Shown here: positions 1-8,333 of the stretch, in pieces
Numbering within the stretch: the stretch's first letter is position 1
Layout: the number at the start of each line of letters is the position of its first letter
Assembly: GCA_946407495.1 (NCBI GenBank)
Contig: CAMJOB010000010.1
Coordinates: 1 to 36,093, forward strand
Direction: 5' to 3'
DNA from: an uncultured Bacillota bacterium
GTDB lineage: Bacteria; Bacillota_I; Bacilli_A; RF39; UBA660
DNA: 36,093 nt
Program-made: the position numbers and the translations under genes
The notes under the pieces: model-generated
Database searches by the model: none
What the model saw: only the letters and a program-made list of their open reading frames with translations
What the model was told of the DNA's origin: nothing

Positions 1-195
1 TTTAGCATCCATATATACTTTTAATGAACTTTCAATTGAACTAACACACATATTTTTCTTTTCTTTAGCAAAATTATTAGTAATATTAGAAATAACAGGA
101 AGCGCAATTAAAGAAACAATACCAAGAATTGTTATTGTAACTATCATTTCTACTAACGTAAAACCTTTACGATATAATCTCTTATTTTTCTCCAT
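1..195 (-). CDS. prepilin-type N-terminal methylation domain protein (3' end outside window)
   Basis: The 65 codons visible encode a prepilin signature: a short basic leader ending in Gly11, then FTLVEMIVTITILG and a hydrophobic helix, with Glu at position 5 of the predicted mature protein. Such leaders are cut and N-methylated by a PilD/ComC-type peptidase, and the helix packs in the core of type IV pilus-like filaments. The segment after the helix contains one Cys and resembles the two large prepilin proteins at 1522-3432 and 4019-6376, so it is probably a third paralogue whose bulk lies beyond base 1. GGAG lies 8 nt before the ATG. The leader upstream (196-239) is closely related to that of the 1522-3432 gene. 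The prepilin call is firm; function and full length are unknown. Confidence 0.85.
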   Translation of the reverse strand, partial: MEKNKRLYRKGFTLVEMIVTITILGIVSLIALPVISNITNNFAKEKKNMCVSSIESSLKVYMDAK

Positions 196-239
196 AGCAC
201 CAACTCCAAAGCCCACTACTCTATCATACATAGATTATA
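196..239 (-). promoter_or_regulatory. promoter and conserved 5' leader of the first prepilin gene
   Basis: TATAAT (234-239 on the minus strand) is followed by TATGATAGAGTAGT (215-228) and GGAGTTGGT before the start. The same 14-mer and the same GGAGTTGGT occur at matching distances upstream of the prepilin gene at 1522-3432. I see no convincing -35 box. Confidence 0.5.
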
Positions 240-271
240 CTATACTTTTATTAAACATAGAAGTAACAAAC

Positions 272-298
272 AAAAAAAAGAGTGAATAAATCACTCTT
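272..298 (-). terminator. intrinsic terminator overlapping the stop codon
   Basis: On the minus strand the stem AAGAGTGA/TCACTCTT is followed by a run of eight U. The stem begins inside the TAA stop of the gene at 297-860. Confidence 0.85.
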
Positions 299-860
299 AA
301 CCTGCTCCTCCACCAATAAATGATTGAGACATAAATGTATAATCATACGCATCAATTACTCTTTTTAAAACTTTAGTCTTAGCAGTAATAGTTCCACCTA
401 CAGGAATATAATTAATAGGTAATGGTATAGGTTCACTATTAGTTCCATCACTAAACTTAAATGTTATATAAACTCCTATATTACTAATAACTAAATCAGA
501 ATTATTAGTAACTCTAGCTTCTATCTCAGCCATCTTTGGATTTTCTTTTAAAGTTCTAATCTTCATTTCATTTACTTGCACATAACTAGCTTCATGCATA
601 GCATATAAAGTACCACTTGTATTTACAAAAGTACCATCTGCTTCTACTCTATAACTTCCAGTATCTTTAGCATCATCATTCTTTAAAAAATCATTTTTAG
701 CATCTTCAATTGCTCTTTCTTTAATAGATTTATCTTTTTCCATCTCTTCACTAACTACTTTATATTCAGATACAATAGGAGGAACAAAAATAAATCCAAG
801 TACTAAAAGCACAAGAAATACAATACAACAAATAATAATAACTATAGTTTTCTTACTCAT
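297..860 (-). CDS. small membrane-anchored protein with C-terminal beta-sandwich-like domain
   Basis: 187 residues. Residues 4-28 form one strong transmembrane helix with a lysine just before it (type II-like anchor); a charged linker follows, and residues ~100-185 read as a beta-rich extracellular domain (VTNNSDLVISNIGVYITFKF, a Gly-Gly-Thr turn, then YDYTF). The same plan, with NN/ND-S/T-G, DG, IPxGGT and a final xxYDY/VDY motif, recurs at 921-1430 and 3549-4010, so the three are paralogues. The domain resembles FxLYD-type folds, but this is a pattern judgement only. GGTGAT lies 3 nt before the ATG, and an extended -10 sits upstream. It lies between prepilin-like genes, suggesting a shared surface role; function unknown. 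Confidence 0.8.
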   Translation of the reverse strand: MSKKTIVIIICCIVFLVLLVLGFIFVPPIVSEYKVVSEEMEKDKSIKERAIEDAKNDFLKNDDAKDTGSYRVEADGTFVNTSGTLYAMHEASYVQVNEMKIRTLKENPKMAEIEARVTNNSDLVISNIGVYITFKFSDGTNSEPIPLPINYIPVGGTITAKTKVLKRVIDAYDYTFMSQSFIGGGAG

Positions 861-883
861 ATAATCACCATCTTTATAAATTG

Positions 884-892
884 ATTATATCA
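884..892 (-). promoter_or_regulatory. extended -10 promoter (TGATATAAT)
   Basis: TGATATAAT on the minus strand lies directly after the terminator of the upstream gene and about 24 nt before the ATG at 860. No good -35 is visible, as is common for extended -10 promoters. Confidence 0.55.
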
Positions 893-896
893 TAAT

Positions 897-922
897 AAAA
901 AAAAGAAGGACAACCTTCTTTT
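897..922 (-). terminator. intrinsic terminator overlapping the stop codon
   Basis: Stem AAAAGAAGG/CCTTCTTTT with a 4-nt loop followed by U8 on the minus strand. The first two stem bases belong to the stop codon of the 921-1430 gene. Confidence 0.85.
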
Positions 923-1430
923 ACTTAGCATTAGTAACTTGAATTTCGTAATCAACTGCTCCAATTATACTAATATAATCTTTTCTTTCTACATTAACAG
1001 TTCCACCAGCAGGAATATTTTCTACCTTAGAAGGAGAACTATTTAATTTAGAACCATCTTTATAAATAAATACAATTGAAACATCAGCACTAGTATAATT
1101 AGTTCCACTATTATTTGTAAGTGTATAACTATAACTTGCTAAAGGTTCTTCAGTTGATTTAATAGATATAGTCATATTATCAAATGCAAAATCTCCACTA
1201 GTATGAGTACCTTTTACTTTTTCACTAATATTTTCCATTGATCCATCTGGATTAGTCTTATAATAATCAGTATCAGGAGATTTAACATTCATGTAACCTT
1301 CTGGTTCTTCATTTTTAGTCTCAGTTTTGTCTTTATTTTCAGTATTACCACCCATAAAATAAATTCCAATACCACAACCAATTAAAATAACCCCAATAAC
1401 GAAAACAATAATAATAACTTTCTTTTTCAT
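921..1430 (-). CDS. small membrane-anchored protein with C-terminal beta-domain (paralogue)
   Basis: 169 residues: transmembrane helix at about 5-27, a charged T/K/E-rich linker, then a beta-rich domain (~80-169) with TLTNNSG, FIYKDGSKL, NIPAGGTVNV and a terminal VDYEIQV. It shares this plan with the genes at 297-860 and 3549-4010. AGGTGAT lies 3 nt before the ATG; a TATAAT lies about 30 nt further upstream. It has its own terminator, so it is probably monocistronic. It sits directly after the large prepilin gene at 1522-3432 in transcription order. Function unknown; an accessory or anchoring role for the neighbouring surface proteins is inference. Confidence 0.8.
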   Translation of the reverse strand: MKKKVIIIVFVIGVILIGCGIGIYFMGGNTENKDKTETKNEEPEGYMNVKSPDTDYYKTNPDGSMENISEKVKGTHTSGDFAFDNMTISIKSTEEPLASYSYTLTNNSGTNYTSADVSIVFIYKDGSKLNSSPSKVENIPAGGTVNVERKDYISIIGAVDYEIQVTNAK

Positions 1431-1481
1431 ATCATCACCTACTATATAGATATTATACTATAAATAATTAATATTAAAAAT

Positions 1482-1511
1482 AAAAAACAGCCAATTTTTT
1501 AAATTGACTGT
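1482..1511 (-). terminator. intrinsic terminator of the 1522-3432 gene
   Basis: On the minus strand ACAGUCAAUUU pairs with AAAUUGGCUGU (11 bp with one G-U) around a short A-rich loop, followed by UUUUUAUUUUU. Confidence 0.8.
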
Positions 1512-1521
1512 TATATTTTTG

Positions 1522-3432
1522 TTAACATGCCCAGTTACGACACATTGAATATGATCTACCATTCAAGCAACCATACATCATCCATACTAAATAGTTAGCA
1601 CCAGATGCAGGAGTATTATTCCATACATATTGTGCAACATTAACTGCTTGCCAATAAGTTAAGTTATAACTTGTAACAACCATATAGTATTGTTGATATG
1701 GTTCCCAAGCATGTTGAATAGTAACATTACTCCATCCAGCATTTTGGAATACTGGAACGAATGTAGCAACATGGTTATAAGTTGAGTGTCCAGATACTAC
1801 TTGACAATATACATCAGAAATACTTGCAGTTACTGTAATATCATGATCTGGCATTGAACCTGGAACACCATCCCACCAGTTAAATTGTCTAAACTCATTA
1901 ATAGACCATTGTGGGTTAAGACTTGTATCAATACCACCACCATATGGAACTGATCTTCTATCCCAAACACCATTATATCCAACACCATCATTAACATAAT
2001 AGTTAACTGTATAGTAATTTACATTAAATTGAGCAGTTGCAGTAATATTACCTTCATGTGTATTAACAAGATTCTTAACGTTAGCACCAGCATCATAATT
2101 AGTTCCATTAATATTCCATTTAGAGAATGAGTGACCAGTCTTAGAGAATCCACTACTTCCTGCTAATTTACAATCTACTCCATAATAACATGTTGTCTTA
2201 CCAGTAGATCCACTACCAGCACCAGCAGCATAATTAATATAATAAATTGTTGAAATATTAACTTTAATATTCTTACTTGCACAGTTACCAGCAGCATCAC
2301 ATAATGTGATAGTACCATATCTAGCACCACGACCAGTAAGTGTTACAGCTTGAACAGTTGCAGATTCACTACTTCCACCAGCATGATCTTCAACCATATT
2401 GAAGTTTCCACTCTTATTCCATTTCCATGTTTGTTTAGAGAAATTATATCCAGTATAGTTATCAGTACTTGATGAGAAATCGAAGTAATAACCAACATTC
2501 TTCCAATCACTAATAACTAAATCAGAATTATTTGCTTGTTTAACAAAATCACCAACTGAATTATTGTTATAGTAATAAGCCTTAATATTAATTGTTGGAG
2601 CTGTATTATCAACTCTAAATATACCTTGACTTTCATAACCACCAGTTACTTGTCTACCATCACTAGTAAGTACATTAACAGGTTCAATATGTAATTTTAA
2701 ATCACCAGTAATACCACTAGGAGTAGTAACTGTCTTTCTTAATGTATGTGAATTTTTAATTAAAGCGTTTTTAAAATCTACTTCTTTCTTACTACCAACG
2801 ATAGCGTTGCCATTAGAAGTATTAGTCCACCAATAACGAATCTTAGCATTAGGAGCAAATCCTTTTTCATCACTAACTAAGATAGTAACAGATTTACTCT
2901 TTTCAGGATTAGTTGATGATAAAGGTTCAGAACTAAATGCTGTAGAGATTGGTACATAATCACCATCAGGTAATTCTCCACCATCTTCTCCAGTACCAAT
3001 TGGTTGACATGTAGAATTACTTTCCAATGTCTTCTCATATACTACTTCACCTTTATATTTACAAGAAATACTCATTTCATAATCATAAGAAGATCCATTT
3101 TTATGAACTCTAACAAATGTATTGTCACTTTTACAAGTAGCATCTTCTACATCTATATCAGTTAATAAATTCTTAGAAAACAACTCTGTGAATCTAATAT
3201 CAGCACAACCATCATCAGAATAACCAAATAAGTCTTCTAGATTTTGATCTACATAAAGCTTTGCAGATGCAAGTAATGATTCTTCATAATTATTAAACTT
3301 TTTCATAGTAAAACCATCACTAACATTATTAATTACAGGTAATGCAATTAACGAAACAACTCCAAGAATTGTAATTGTAGTAATCATTTCTACTAAAGTA
3401 AATCCTCGATTAAATTTTTTTACTTTCTTCAT
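1522..3432 (-). CDS. large prepilin-like surface protein with InlB-type repeats
   Basis: 636 residues, far longer than ordinary pilins (about 150-200). Residues 1-10 are a basic prepilin leader (KKFNRG), cut before F11; E15 is the Glu5 of the mature form and 11-31 the filament helix. A pilin-like region with four Cys (C76, C100, C124, C142) follows. Residues ~180-395 are a core closely matched in the 4019-6376 protein (ILVSDEKGFAPNAKIRYWW, DNTAPTI, GARYGTITLCDAAGNC). Residues ~397-470 and ~472-540 are degenerate InlB-like repeats, the first with a Cys pair (TTCYYGVDC). The last ~95 residues are W/Y-rich, end in three Cys, and are unlike the paralogue. Start: ATG with GGAG 10 nt upstream; the leader is shared with the gene at 1-195. 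Likely exported and displayed; ligand unknown. Confidence 0.85.
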   Translation of the reverse strand: MKKVKKFNRGFTLVEMITTITILGVVSLIALPVINNVSDGFTMKKFNNYEESLLASAKLYVDQNLEDLFGYSDDGCADIRFTELFSKNLLTDIDVEDATCKSDNTFVRVHKNGSSYDYEMSISCKYKGEVVYEKTLESNSTCQPIGTGEDGGELPDGDYVPISTAFSSEPLSSTNPEKSKSVTILVSDEKGFAPNAKIRYWWTNTSNGNAIVGSKKEVDFKNALIKNSHTLRKTVTTPSGITGDLKLHIEPVNVLTSDGRQVTGGYESQGIFRVDNTAPTINIKAYYYNNNSVGDFVKQANNSDLVISDWKNVGYYFDFSSSTDNYTGYNFSKQTWKWNKSGNFNMVEDHAGGSSESATVQAVTLTGRGARYGTITLCDAAGNCASKNIKVNISTIYYINYAAGAGSGSTGKTTCYYGVDCKLAGSSGFSKTGHSFSKWNINGTNYDAGANVKNLVNTHEGNITATAQFNVNYYTVNYYVNDGVGYNGVWDRRSVPYGGGIDTSLNPQWSINEFRQFNWWDGVPGSMPDHDITVTASISDVYCQVVSGHSTYNHVATFVPVFQNAGWSNVTIQHAWEPYQQYYMVVTSYNLTYWQAVNVAQYVWNNTPASGANYLVWMMYGCLNGRSYSMCRNWAC

Positions 3433-3480
3433 AGCTAACCAACTCCATAACTAGACTACTCTATCATAAATATAATTATA
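3433..3480 (-). promoter_or_regulatory. promoter and conserved 5' leader of the prepilin gene
   Basis: TATAAT (3475-3480, minus strand), then TATGATAGAGTAGT (3455-3468) and GGAGTTGGT before the ATG. This matches the leader at 196-239 in order and spacing, so the two prepilin genes are probably expressed the same way. Confidence 0.5.
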
Positions 3481-3512
3481 CAATAATCTAAAACAAAATA
3501 AAATAATAAAAC

Positions 3513-3544
3513 AAAAAAAAGTATATATTTCTATATACTTTTTT
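3513..3544 (-). terminator. intrinsic terminator of the 3549-4010 gene
   Basis: AAAAAAGTATATA pairs with TATATACTTTTTT around a 4-nt loop (13 bp). The hairpin closely resembles the one at 6428-6457 behind rseP. Confidence 0.8.
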
Positions 3545-3548
3545 ACAA

Positions 3549-4010
3549 TTAATAACCCATTGGTTCTAATTTATCAGAAACAGCAACATCCATTTCATAA
3601 TCATAGAAATCTGTTACATCAAAAGTAGTACTTTTAGAATATTCTACACTCTTACCGCTTTCTAATTCACTAATAAATGCAGTATATTCTCTCTTTTCTC
3701 CACTTTCACATAATAATTTAAAATCAATTTTTCCACTAACTATATCTTTACCAGTATCATTAACTATGTTAACTGTAACTTTATATATAGGAGCCTCACT
3801 AGTATTAGATTCATCTTTAACAACTGTAAAACTAGTAACTTTAACACCATCTTTTGTATGTTCTTTATTCATACGATTTTCTTTTTTACTTGTTTTATTC
3901 TCAGTACTATTGTCAGAATTATTATTAGCTATTGTAAAACTAACACCAACTCCAATAAATACTAAAGCTAAAACAACGATTACTATAATTATTAATTTAT
4001 TATTCTTCAT
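3549..4010 (-). CDS. small membrane-anchored protein with C-terminal beta-domain (paralogue)
   Basis: 153 residues from the ATG at 4010, chosen because AGGAGG lies 4 nt upstream; an in-frame longer reading starting at 4037 has no ribosome binding site. A transmembrane helix at ~4-27 is followed by an S/T/N/K-rich linker and a beta-rich domain with VNIVNDTGKDI, a Gly-Lys-Ser turn and a terminal FYDYEM, matching the plan of the proteins at 297-860 and 921-1430. The AGGAGG overlaps the TAG stop of the prepilin gene at 4019-6376, so the two are almost certainly co-transcribed and translationally coupled. This is the best evidence that these small proteins work with the large prepilins. Molecular function unknown. 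Confidence 0.8.
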   Translation of the reverse strand: MKNNKLIIIVIVVLALVFIGVGVSFTIANNNSDNSTENKTSKKENRMNKEHTKDGVKVTSFTVVKDESNTSEAPIYKVTVNIVNDTGKDIVSGKIDFKLLCESGEKREYTAFISELESGKSVEYSKSTTFDVTDFYDYEMDVAVSDKLEPMGY

Positions 4011-4018
4011 AAAACCTC

Positions 4019-6376
4019 CTATACTGGGTATAACCATCTAGCAGTAGACCAATAGTTATTTGCATAACAATCTCCACTACCCCAATAGTTCCAATTTGAA
4101 CTATATCCTAAATAACATAAGCAAGAACCATACCAACCACGTCCATTAGCTAATGTATATCTCCACGTACCACCTACATGATTAGGTTGTCCATAATGTG
4201 GCCAGTCTAAAGTATCAACTGAGCATCCCTCATTTGCCATATGTCCATTGATCCAAACATGTCCATCTAAATAACCCCATCCTAAACGGCTACTTGCAAT
4301 AAATTTAGCTCCATCATGCATTACATATACATAAGATCCACCAATTCCGTTTTTCATAGTTAAACCACTATGGTTAGTATAATCAGAAGTATTAGATACT
4401 CTAAATTTCTTATTATCTCTATCTAATAAGATAACAGCATATAAATCTATACTACTAGATAATGAAACTGAACTGCCTTGATTATAATCTGCACTAGATT
4501 GTCCACTATTCTTATTCCAACCAACATATGTAAATAAGTTCTTATATTCATAATTATAACTTCTACCATTAGATTGATTAGAGCCACCATTATCAGTATC
4601 TGACCAACCACTAGGTCTTGGAATATTATCAGCAGTTATAGAACAACTTGTTTCTTTATTCCATACATAACATGATTCACCATCATCGAAGTTACCATGC
4701 CATGTACCTTTATCCATTTTATAGTGAATAGTATATGCATTATTTTTCTTCCAAATAGCATATAAAGTTATAGGTTTATTTTCAGTATATGTAGTACCAT
4801 ATCCTGCTTCATGAGCAGTACTACTAGCATTCCATCCAATGAATGTATAGCCATCTCTAGTTGGACTAGGTAATGATAAATTAGTACCATGAGTCTTTTG
4901 TTTAGTACCTTGATCACTACCACCATTACCATTTAATGTAACAGTATAAGTTTTTAATTTCCATTTAGCCTTAGCAGTAAGTGTTGTTCCATCAGTAGAA
5001 GATAAATTCTTAACATTAGCATTCATTGCATAATCAGTACCACTAATAGTCCATTTATCAAAATCATAATTTTCTTTTGTATATCCAGAATTAGCTAAAG
5101 TACAATCAAATCCATAATAACAAGTAGTATTATTAGTAGTTCCAGTACCACCATTCGCATCATACTTAATAGTGAACTTAGTAGATATATTAACTTGAAC
5201 ATTCTTAGATGTACAGTTACCAGCATGGTCACACATCTTAACTGTTCCATATCTAGCACCTAATCCTGTGAATGTCTTATTAGTAACTTTATTATCATTT
5301 GAAGGTCCACCAGTAAGTGCTTTATCTAATACAGCACTACCAGTCTTATTCCATTTCCAAACTTGACTAGTTATACCATAATTATCACTACTTGAAGAAA
5401 AATCAAAATAATATCCATCTTTTTTCCAATCAGTAACTGTTAAATCAGCATTATCAGTTTCTTTAACTAATGATCCAATAGTATTATTTGGATAAGCATA
5501 AGCTTTTATTTTAATTGTAGGAGCAGTATTATCTGTTTTATAAATTCCACTCTCATAATTATCTGTATATTGTAAACCAGCACCATTAACTACATTAATT
5601 GGTTCAACTATTAATTTTAAATTAGCAGATGTATTAGGAGTTGTAACATCTTCTTTAAATGTAGTTGATACTTTAACCATTGAATTCTTGAAATCTTTTT
5701 CTTTCTTGTCTCCAACAATTGCACCAGTATCAGCATTTACCCACCAATAACGAATCTTAACATTAGGAGCGAATCCTTTTTCATTACTAACTAAGATTGA
5801 AACATTATGTTTTTTCTCAGGTTCAGAACCACTATCTGGTTGAGCTGTAATTGTTGAAGCAGTAACTACATAGTATGGAGGAAGAACATTATTTCTATGA
5901 GTCCAATATCCTCCACCTCCGCCACTACCTTCGAAGTCACCTACTCCAAGGCAAGAGTCTAATTCAGGCAATATTTTTTGATAAGCGATTTTATCATCTT
6001 TTGCACACTCTAAACTAATAGAATAATCATTAACACTATCATGTCTATTAATTCTTACAAATGTACTAGGAGAAGCACAAGTCGCACCATCTAATTCTAT
6101 ATCTTTTATAAGACCTTTATTTACAAGTTCATTGAATGAAACATCAACACACCCTTCAGGTGAATCACCAAATAAATCTTCTCTACTTTGATCAGCATAT
6201 AATTTACCAACAGCAAGTAAAGACTCTCCAAAATATTCAAACTTCTTCTCTGTAAAACCAGAAGATACATTATTAATAACTGGTAATGCAATTAAAGATA
6301 CTACTCCAAGAATAGTAACAGTTGTAATCATTTCAACCAATGTAAAACCTTTATTGTACTTTTTAACTTTCTTCAC
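4019..6376 (-). CDS. large prepilin-like surface protein with three InlB-type repeats
   Basis: 785 residues. GTG start at 6376: AGGAG lies 8 nt upstream and the protein then begins MKKVKKYNKG, as in the paralogue; the GTG at 6385 overlaps the ribosome site. Prepilin leader ends at G10, mature FTLVEM with Glu5, helix to ~31. A pilin-like region (four Cys) and a Gly-rich linker (~150-157) lead to a core (~190-395) paralogous to the 1522-3432 protein. InlB-type repeats at ~401-473, 476-544 and 547-649; the middle one is canonical (GYTFIGWN, then TLYAIW). The C-terminal ~130 residues are rich in G, W, Y and Cys and do not match the other tip. A pilin anchor carrying a repeat stalk and a variable tip suggests an adhesin; this is inference. 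Confidence 0.87.
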   Translation of the reverse strand: MKKVKKYNKGFTLVEMITTVTILGVVSLIALPVINNVSSGFTEKKFEYFGESLLAVGKLYADQSREDLFGDSPEGCVDVSFNELVNKGLIKDIELDGATCASPSTFVRINRHDSVNDYSISLECAKDDKIAYQKILPELDSCLGVGDFEGSGGGGGYWTHRNNVLPPYYVVTASTITAQPDSGSEPEKKHNVSILVSNEKGFAPNVKIRYWWVNADTGAIVGDKKEKDFKNSMVKVSTTFKEDVTTPNTSANLKLIVEPINVVNGAGLQYTDNYESGIYKTDNTAPTIKIKAYAYPNNTIGSLVKETDNADLTVTDWKKDGYYFDFSSSSDNYGITSQVWKWNKTGSAVLDKALTGGPSNDNKVTNKTFTGLGARYGTVKMCDHAGNCTSKNVQVNISTKFTIKYDANGGTGTTNNTTCYYGFDCTLANSGYTKENYDFDKWTISGTDYAMNANVKNLSSTDGTTLTAKAKWKLKTYTVTLNGNGGSDQGTKQKTHGTNLSLPSPTRDGYTFIGWNASSTAHEAGYGTTYTENKPITLYAIWKKNNAYTIHYKMDKGTWHGNFDDGESCYVWNKETSCSITADNIPRPSGWSDTDNGGSNQSNGRSYNYEYKNLFTYVGWNKNSGQSSADYNQGSSVSLSSSIDLYAVILLDRDNKKFRVSNTSDYTNHSGLTMKNGIGGSYVYVMHDGAKFIASSRLGWGYLDGHVWINGHMANEGCSVDTLDWPHYGQPNHVGGTWRYTLANGRGWYGSCLCYLGYSSNWNYWGSGDCYANNYWSTARWLYPV

Positions 6377-6419
6377 GACAACCACTCCTAAGTATTCTAT
6401 AGACTATCTTACTATTTCG

Positions 6420-6428
6420 ATTATAACA
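6420..6428 (-). promoter_or_regulatory. extended -10 promoter (TGTTATAAT)
   Basis: TGTTATAAT on the minus strand lies right after the U-run of the rseP terminator and about 40 nt before the GTG start at 6376. It would drive the large prepilin gene and the small gene behind it. Confidence 0.6.
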
Positions 6429-6457
6429 AAAAAAAGTATATAAGAATATATACTTTT
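6428..6457 (-). terminator. intrinsic terminator of the uppS-cdsA-rseP operon
   Basis: AAAAGTATATA/TATATACTTTT (11 bp, 4-nt loop) followed by U-rich sequence on the minus strand, 13 nt after the rseP stop. Confidence 0.85.
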
Positions 6458-6469
6458 AAATCTTTTTAA

Positions 6470-7525
6470 TTAAAACAACATAATAATGTCGTGTATTGTT
6501 ACAAATACCATTAATAACATTAATAATGCTAATCCTACCATATGAATATAATTTTCAATATTAGGATTAATTGGTTTTCTTCTAATCATTTCAATTAAAA
6601 TGAATAAGATATGTCCACCATCAAATGCAGGTAATGGTAATAAATTTAAAAATCCAACATTAATACTTAAATAAGCTATTAAGAATAGAATGTTAGGTAA
6701 ACCAGCTTTACTTTGTTGACCTACTACATTATATATTCCAACAGGTCCAGATAATTGATTAACTCCAATATCTCCGGTAATTAAGAATTTAACTGTTAAG
6801 AACATTTGCTTAATTAATGAAACAAATTTTTCTCCAGTATATTTAAATGCATTTAATATACCATGAGTCTTTTCTTGTTGAATAGAAATACCGAAGTAAT
6901 AACCTTCTTTTCCATCTTCTTTAACTTTTTTAGGTTGAACTTCATATTTAACTTCATAACCATTTGGTTTAACTACTTTAATAATATTGTTTTTCTTTTT
7001 ATTCGCAATTGCTAAATATAAAGAAACATCATCACTAGTTTTAACTTTATGACCATTGATCTCTAAAATACGATCTCCAGAAGATATTCCAGCTTTTTCT
7101 GCAGGGTAATCTTCTAATACTTCAGATACAACAGGTTTTAATGTTGTACCTCCCCAAATAAGTGCAAGGAAGAACAATATTACTAACGCTAGTATAAAGT
7201 TGTTTCCAGGTCCAAAGAACATAATTAAAAATCTTTGGAACACATTCTTAGATTGTAATCTCTTTTCTTTTGGTATTTTTTCTTCATCATCAGCTTCTAG
7301 ATCTTCTCCAGCCATTGAACAGAACCCACCAATTGGAATTGCACGAACATTATAATCTGTTTCACCAATCTTTTTACCAAATAACTTAGGTCCCATACCA
7401 ATTGCAAATTCATAAACATAAACACCACTTATCTTTGCCCAAGTAAAATGTCCTAATTCATGAATAAATACAATAATACCTAGGATAATGACAAATAGAA
7501 ATAAATTCCATAACACTCCTAACAT
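6470..7525 (-). CDS. rseP: RIP metalloprotease, site-2 protease family
   Basis: 351 residues. An intramembrane zinc protease: HELGH at 22-26 in the first membrane helix gives two zinc ligands and the catalytic Glu, and NLLPLPAFDGGH near residue 300 supplies the conserved Asp of the second motif. One PDZ domain lies between (~125-200; AEKAGISSGDRILEING). The Bacillus relative RasP/YluC cuts anti-sigma factors and signal-peptide remnants in the membrane. It is somewhat shorter than the usual ~420 residues. AGGAGGGG lies 5 nt before the ATG and overlaps the cdsA stop (TAGGAGG), so the gene is coupled to cdsA. In many Bacilli dxr sits between cdsA and rseP; it is absent here. Confidence 0.95.
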   Translation of the reverse strand: MLGVLWNLFLFVIILGIIVFIHELGHFTWAKISGVYVYEFAIGMGPKLFGKKIGETDYNVRAIPIGGFCSMAGEDLEADDEEKIPKEKRLQSKNVFQRFLIMFFGPGNNFILALVILFFLALIWGGTTLKPVVSEVLEDYPAEKAGISSGDRILEINGHKVKTSDDVSLYLAIANKKKNNIIKVVKPNGYEVKYEVQPKKVKEDGKEGYYFGISIQQEKTHGILNAFKYTGEKFVSLIKQMFLTVKFLITGDIGVNQLSGPVGIYNVVGQQSKAGLPNILFLIAYLSINVGFLNLLPLPAFDGGHILFILIEMIRRKPINPNIENYIHMVGLALLMLLMVFVTIHDIIMLF

Positions 7526-7535
7526 ATAACCCCTC

Positions 7536-8333
7536 CTATATTATTCCAATAAGCATTGTGAACGCTAAAACTACAAAAATCATACTATCAAATCTATCTA
7601 AGATACCACCATGTCCTGGAATTAAATCAGAGAAGTCCTTCATACCATAATAACGTTTAATAGATGAGAATACTAAGTCTCCAATTTGAGCAACAATAGT
7701 TAATCCTAAAGTAACAAATATAATAAATACTAATGATAAAGCAGGATTAATTACAGTATGATAAAACGCTACTGCAACAAATGTACCCATTAAACTTCCT
7801 CCAATAGAACCTTCAATAGTTTTATTAGGAGATATACTAGTTAATTTATGCTTACCTACTAATCTACCAGTAAATAAAGCAAATGTATCAGTAACTATAG
7901 TAATTAATGCTAAATATAAAATATATTTTAAATCATAATTTCTAAGTGCTACTAATAAACTAAAACTTAATCCAATAAATAATACAGAACCAATTACATA
8001 TAATGCATCAGCTATATTATATTTATTAAAATCATTAACAAATACTATAGGACATAAGAATACAAATATTAAGAAAGCCATAATCTTATAATCCATATGA
8101 TACTGTAAATCAATTATATTAACAGTATTATAAGTTAAGAATACTACTAATATATATGCAATTACTTTTATAATTAGTGGTAATTTTTCTTTTGTTTCTT
8201 TCATATGAAACATTTCATATAAAGCACATACTGATAATGCAGATAATAAAATATTAAATGGTAAACCACCAATATATAGTAAAGGTACTATAAGTAATAC
8301 TAATACTACTGCGCTAATTACTCTTTTTGTCAT
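7536..8333 (-). CDS. cdsA: phosphatidate cytidylyltransferase (CDP-diglyceride synthase)
   Basis: 265 residues, the usual size for the family. It makes CDP-diacylglycerol from CTP and phosphatidic acid, the branch point for phosphatidylglycerol and cardiolipin. Many transmembrane helices are visible. SPNKTIEGSIGG and the family signature near the C-terminus (SSIKRYYGMKDFSDLIPGHG followed by GILDRFDS) carry the conserved Lys, Asp and His-Gly-Gly residues. The ATG overlaps the uppS stop by 4 nt (ATGA), with a GGGGGA ribosome site inside the uppS end. The order uppS-cdsA-rseP is a classic Firmicutes envelope operon. Confidence 0.96.
   Translation of the reverse strand: MTKRVISAVVLVLLIVPLLYIGGLPFNILLSALSVCALYEMFHMKETKEKLPLIIKVIAYILVVFLTYNTVNIIDLQYHMDYKIMAFLIFVFLCPIVFVNDFNKYNIADALYVIGSVLFIGLSFSLLVALRNYDLKYILYLALITIVTDTFALFTGRLVGKHKLTSISPNKTIEGSIGGSLMGTFVAVAFYHTVINPALSLVFIIFVTLGLTIVAQIGDLVFSSIKRYYGMKDFSDLIPGHGGILDRFDSMIFVVLAFTMLIGII

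Noticed and set aside
3766-4041. Plus-strand open frame over the small membrane protein gene
   Set aside because: Antisense shadow of a gene with a strong AGGAGG site, a membrane helix and two paralogues.
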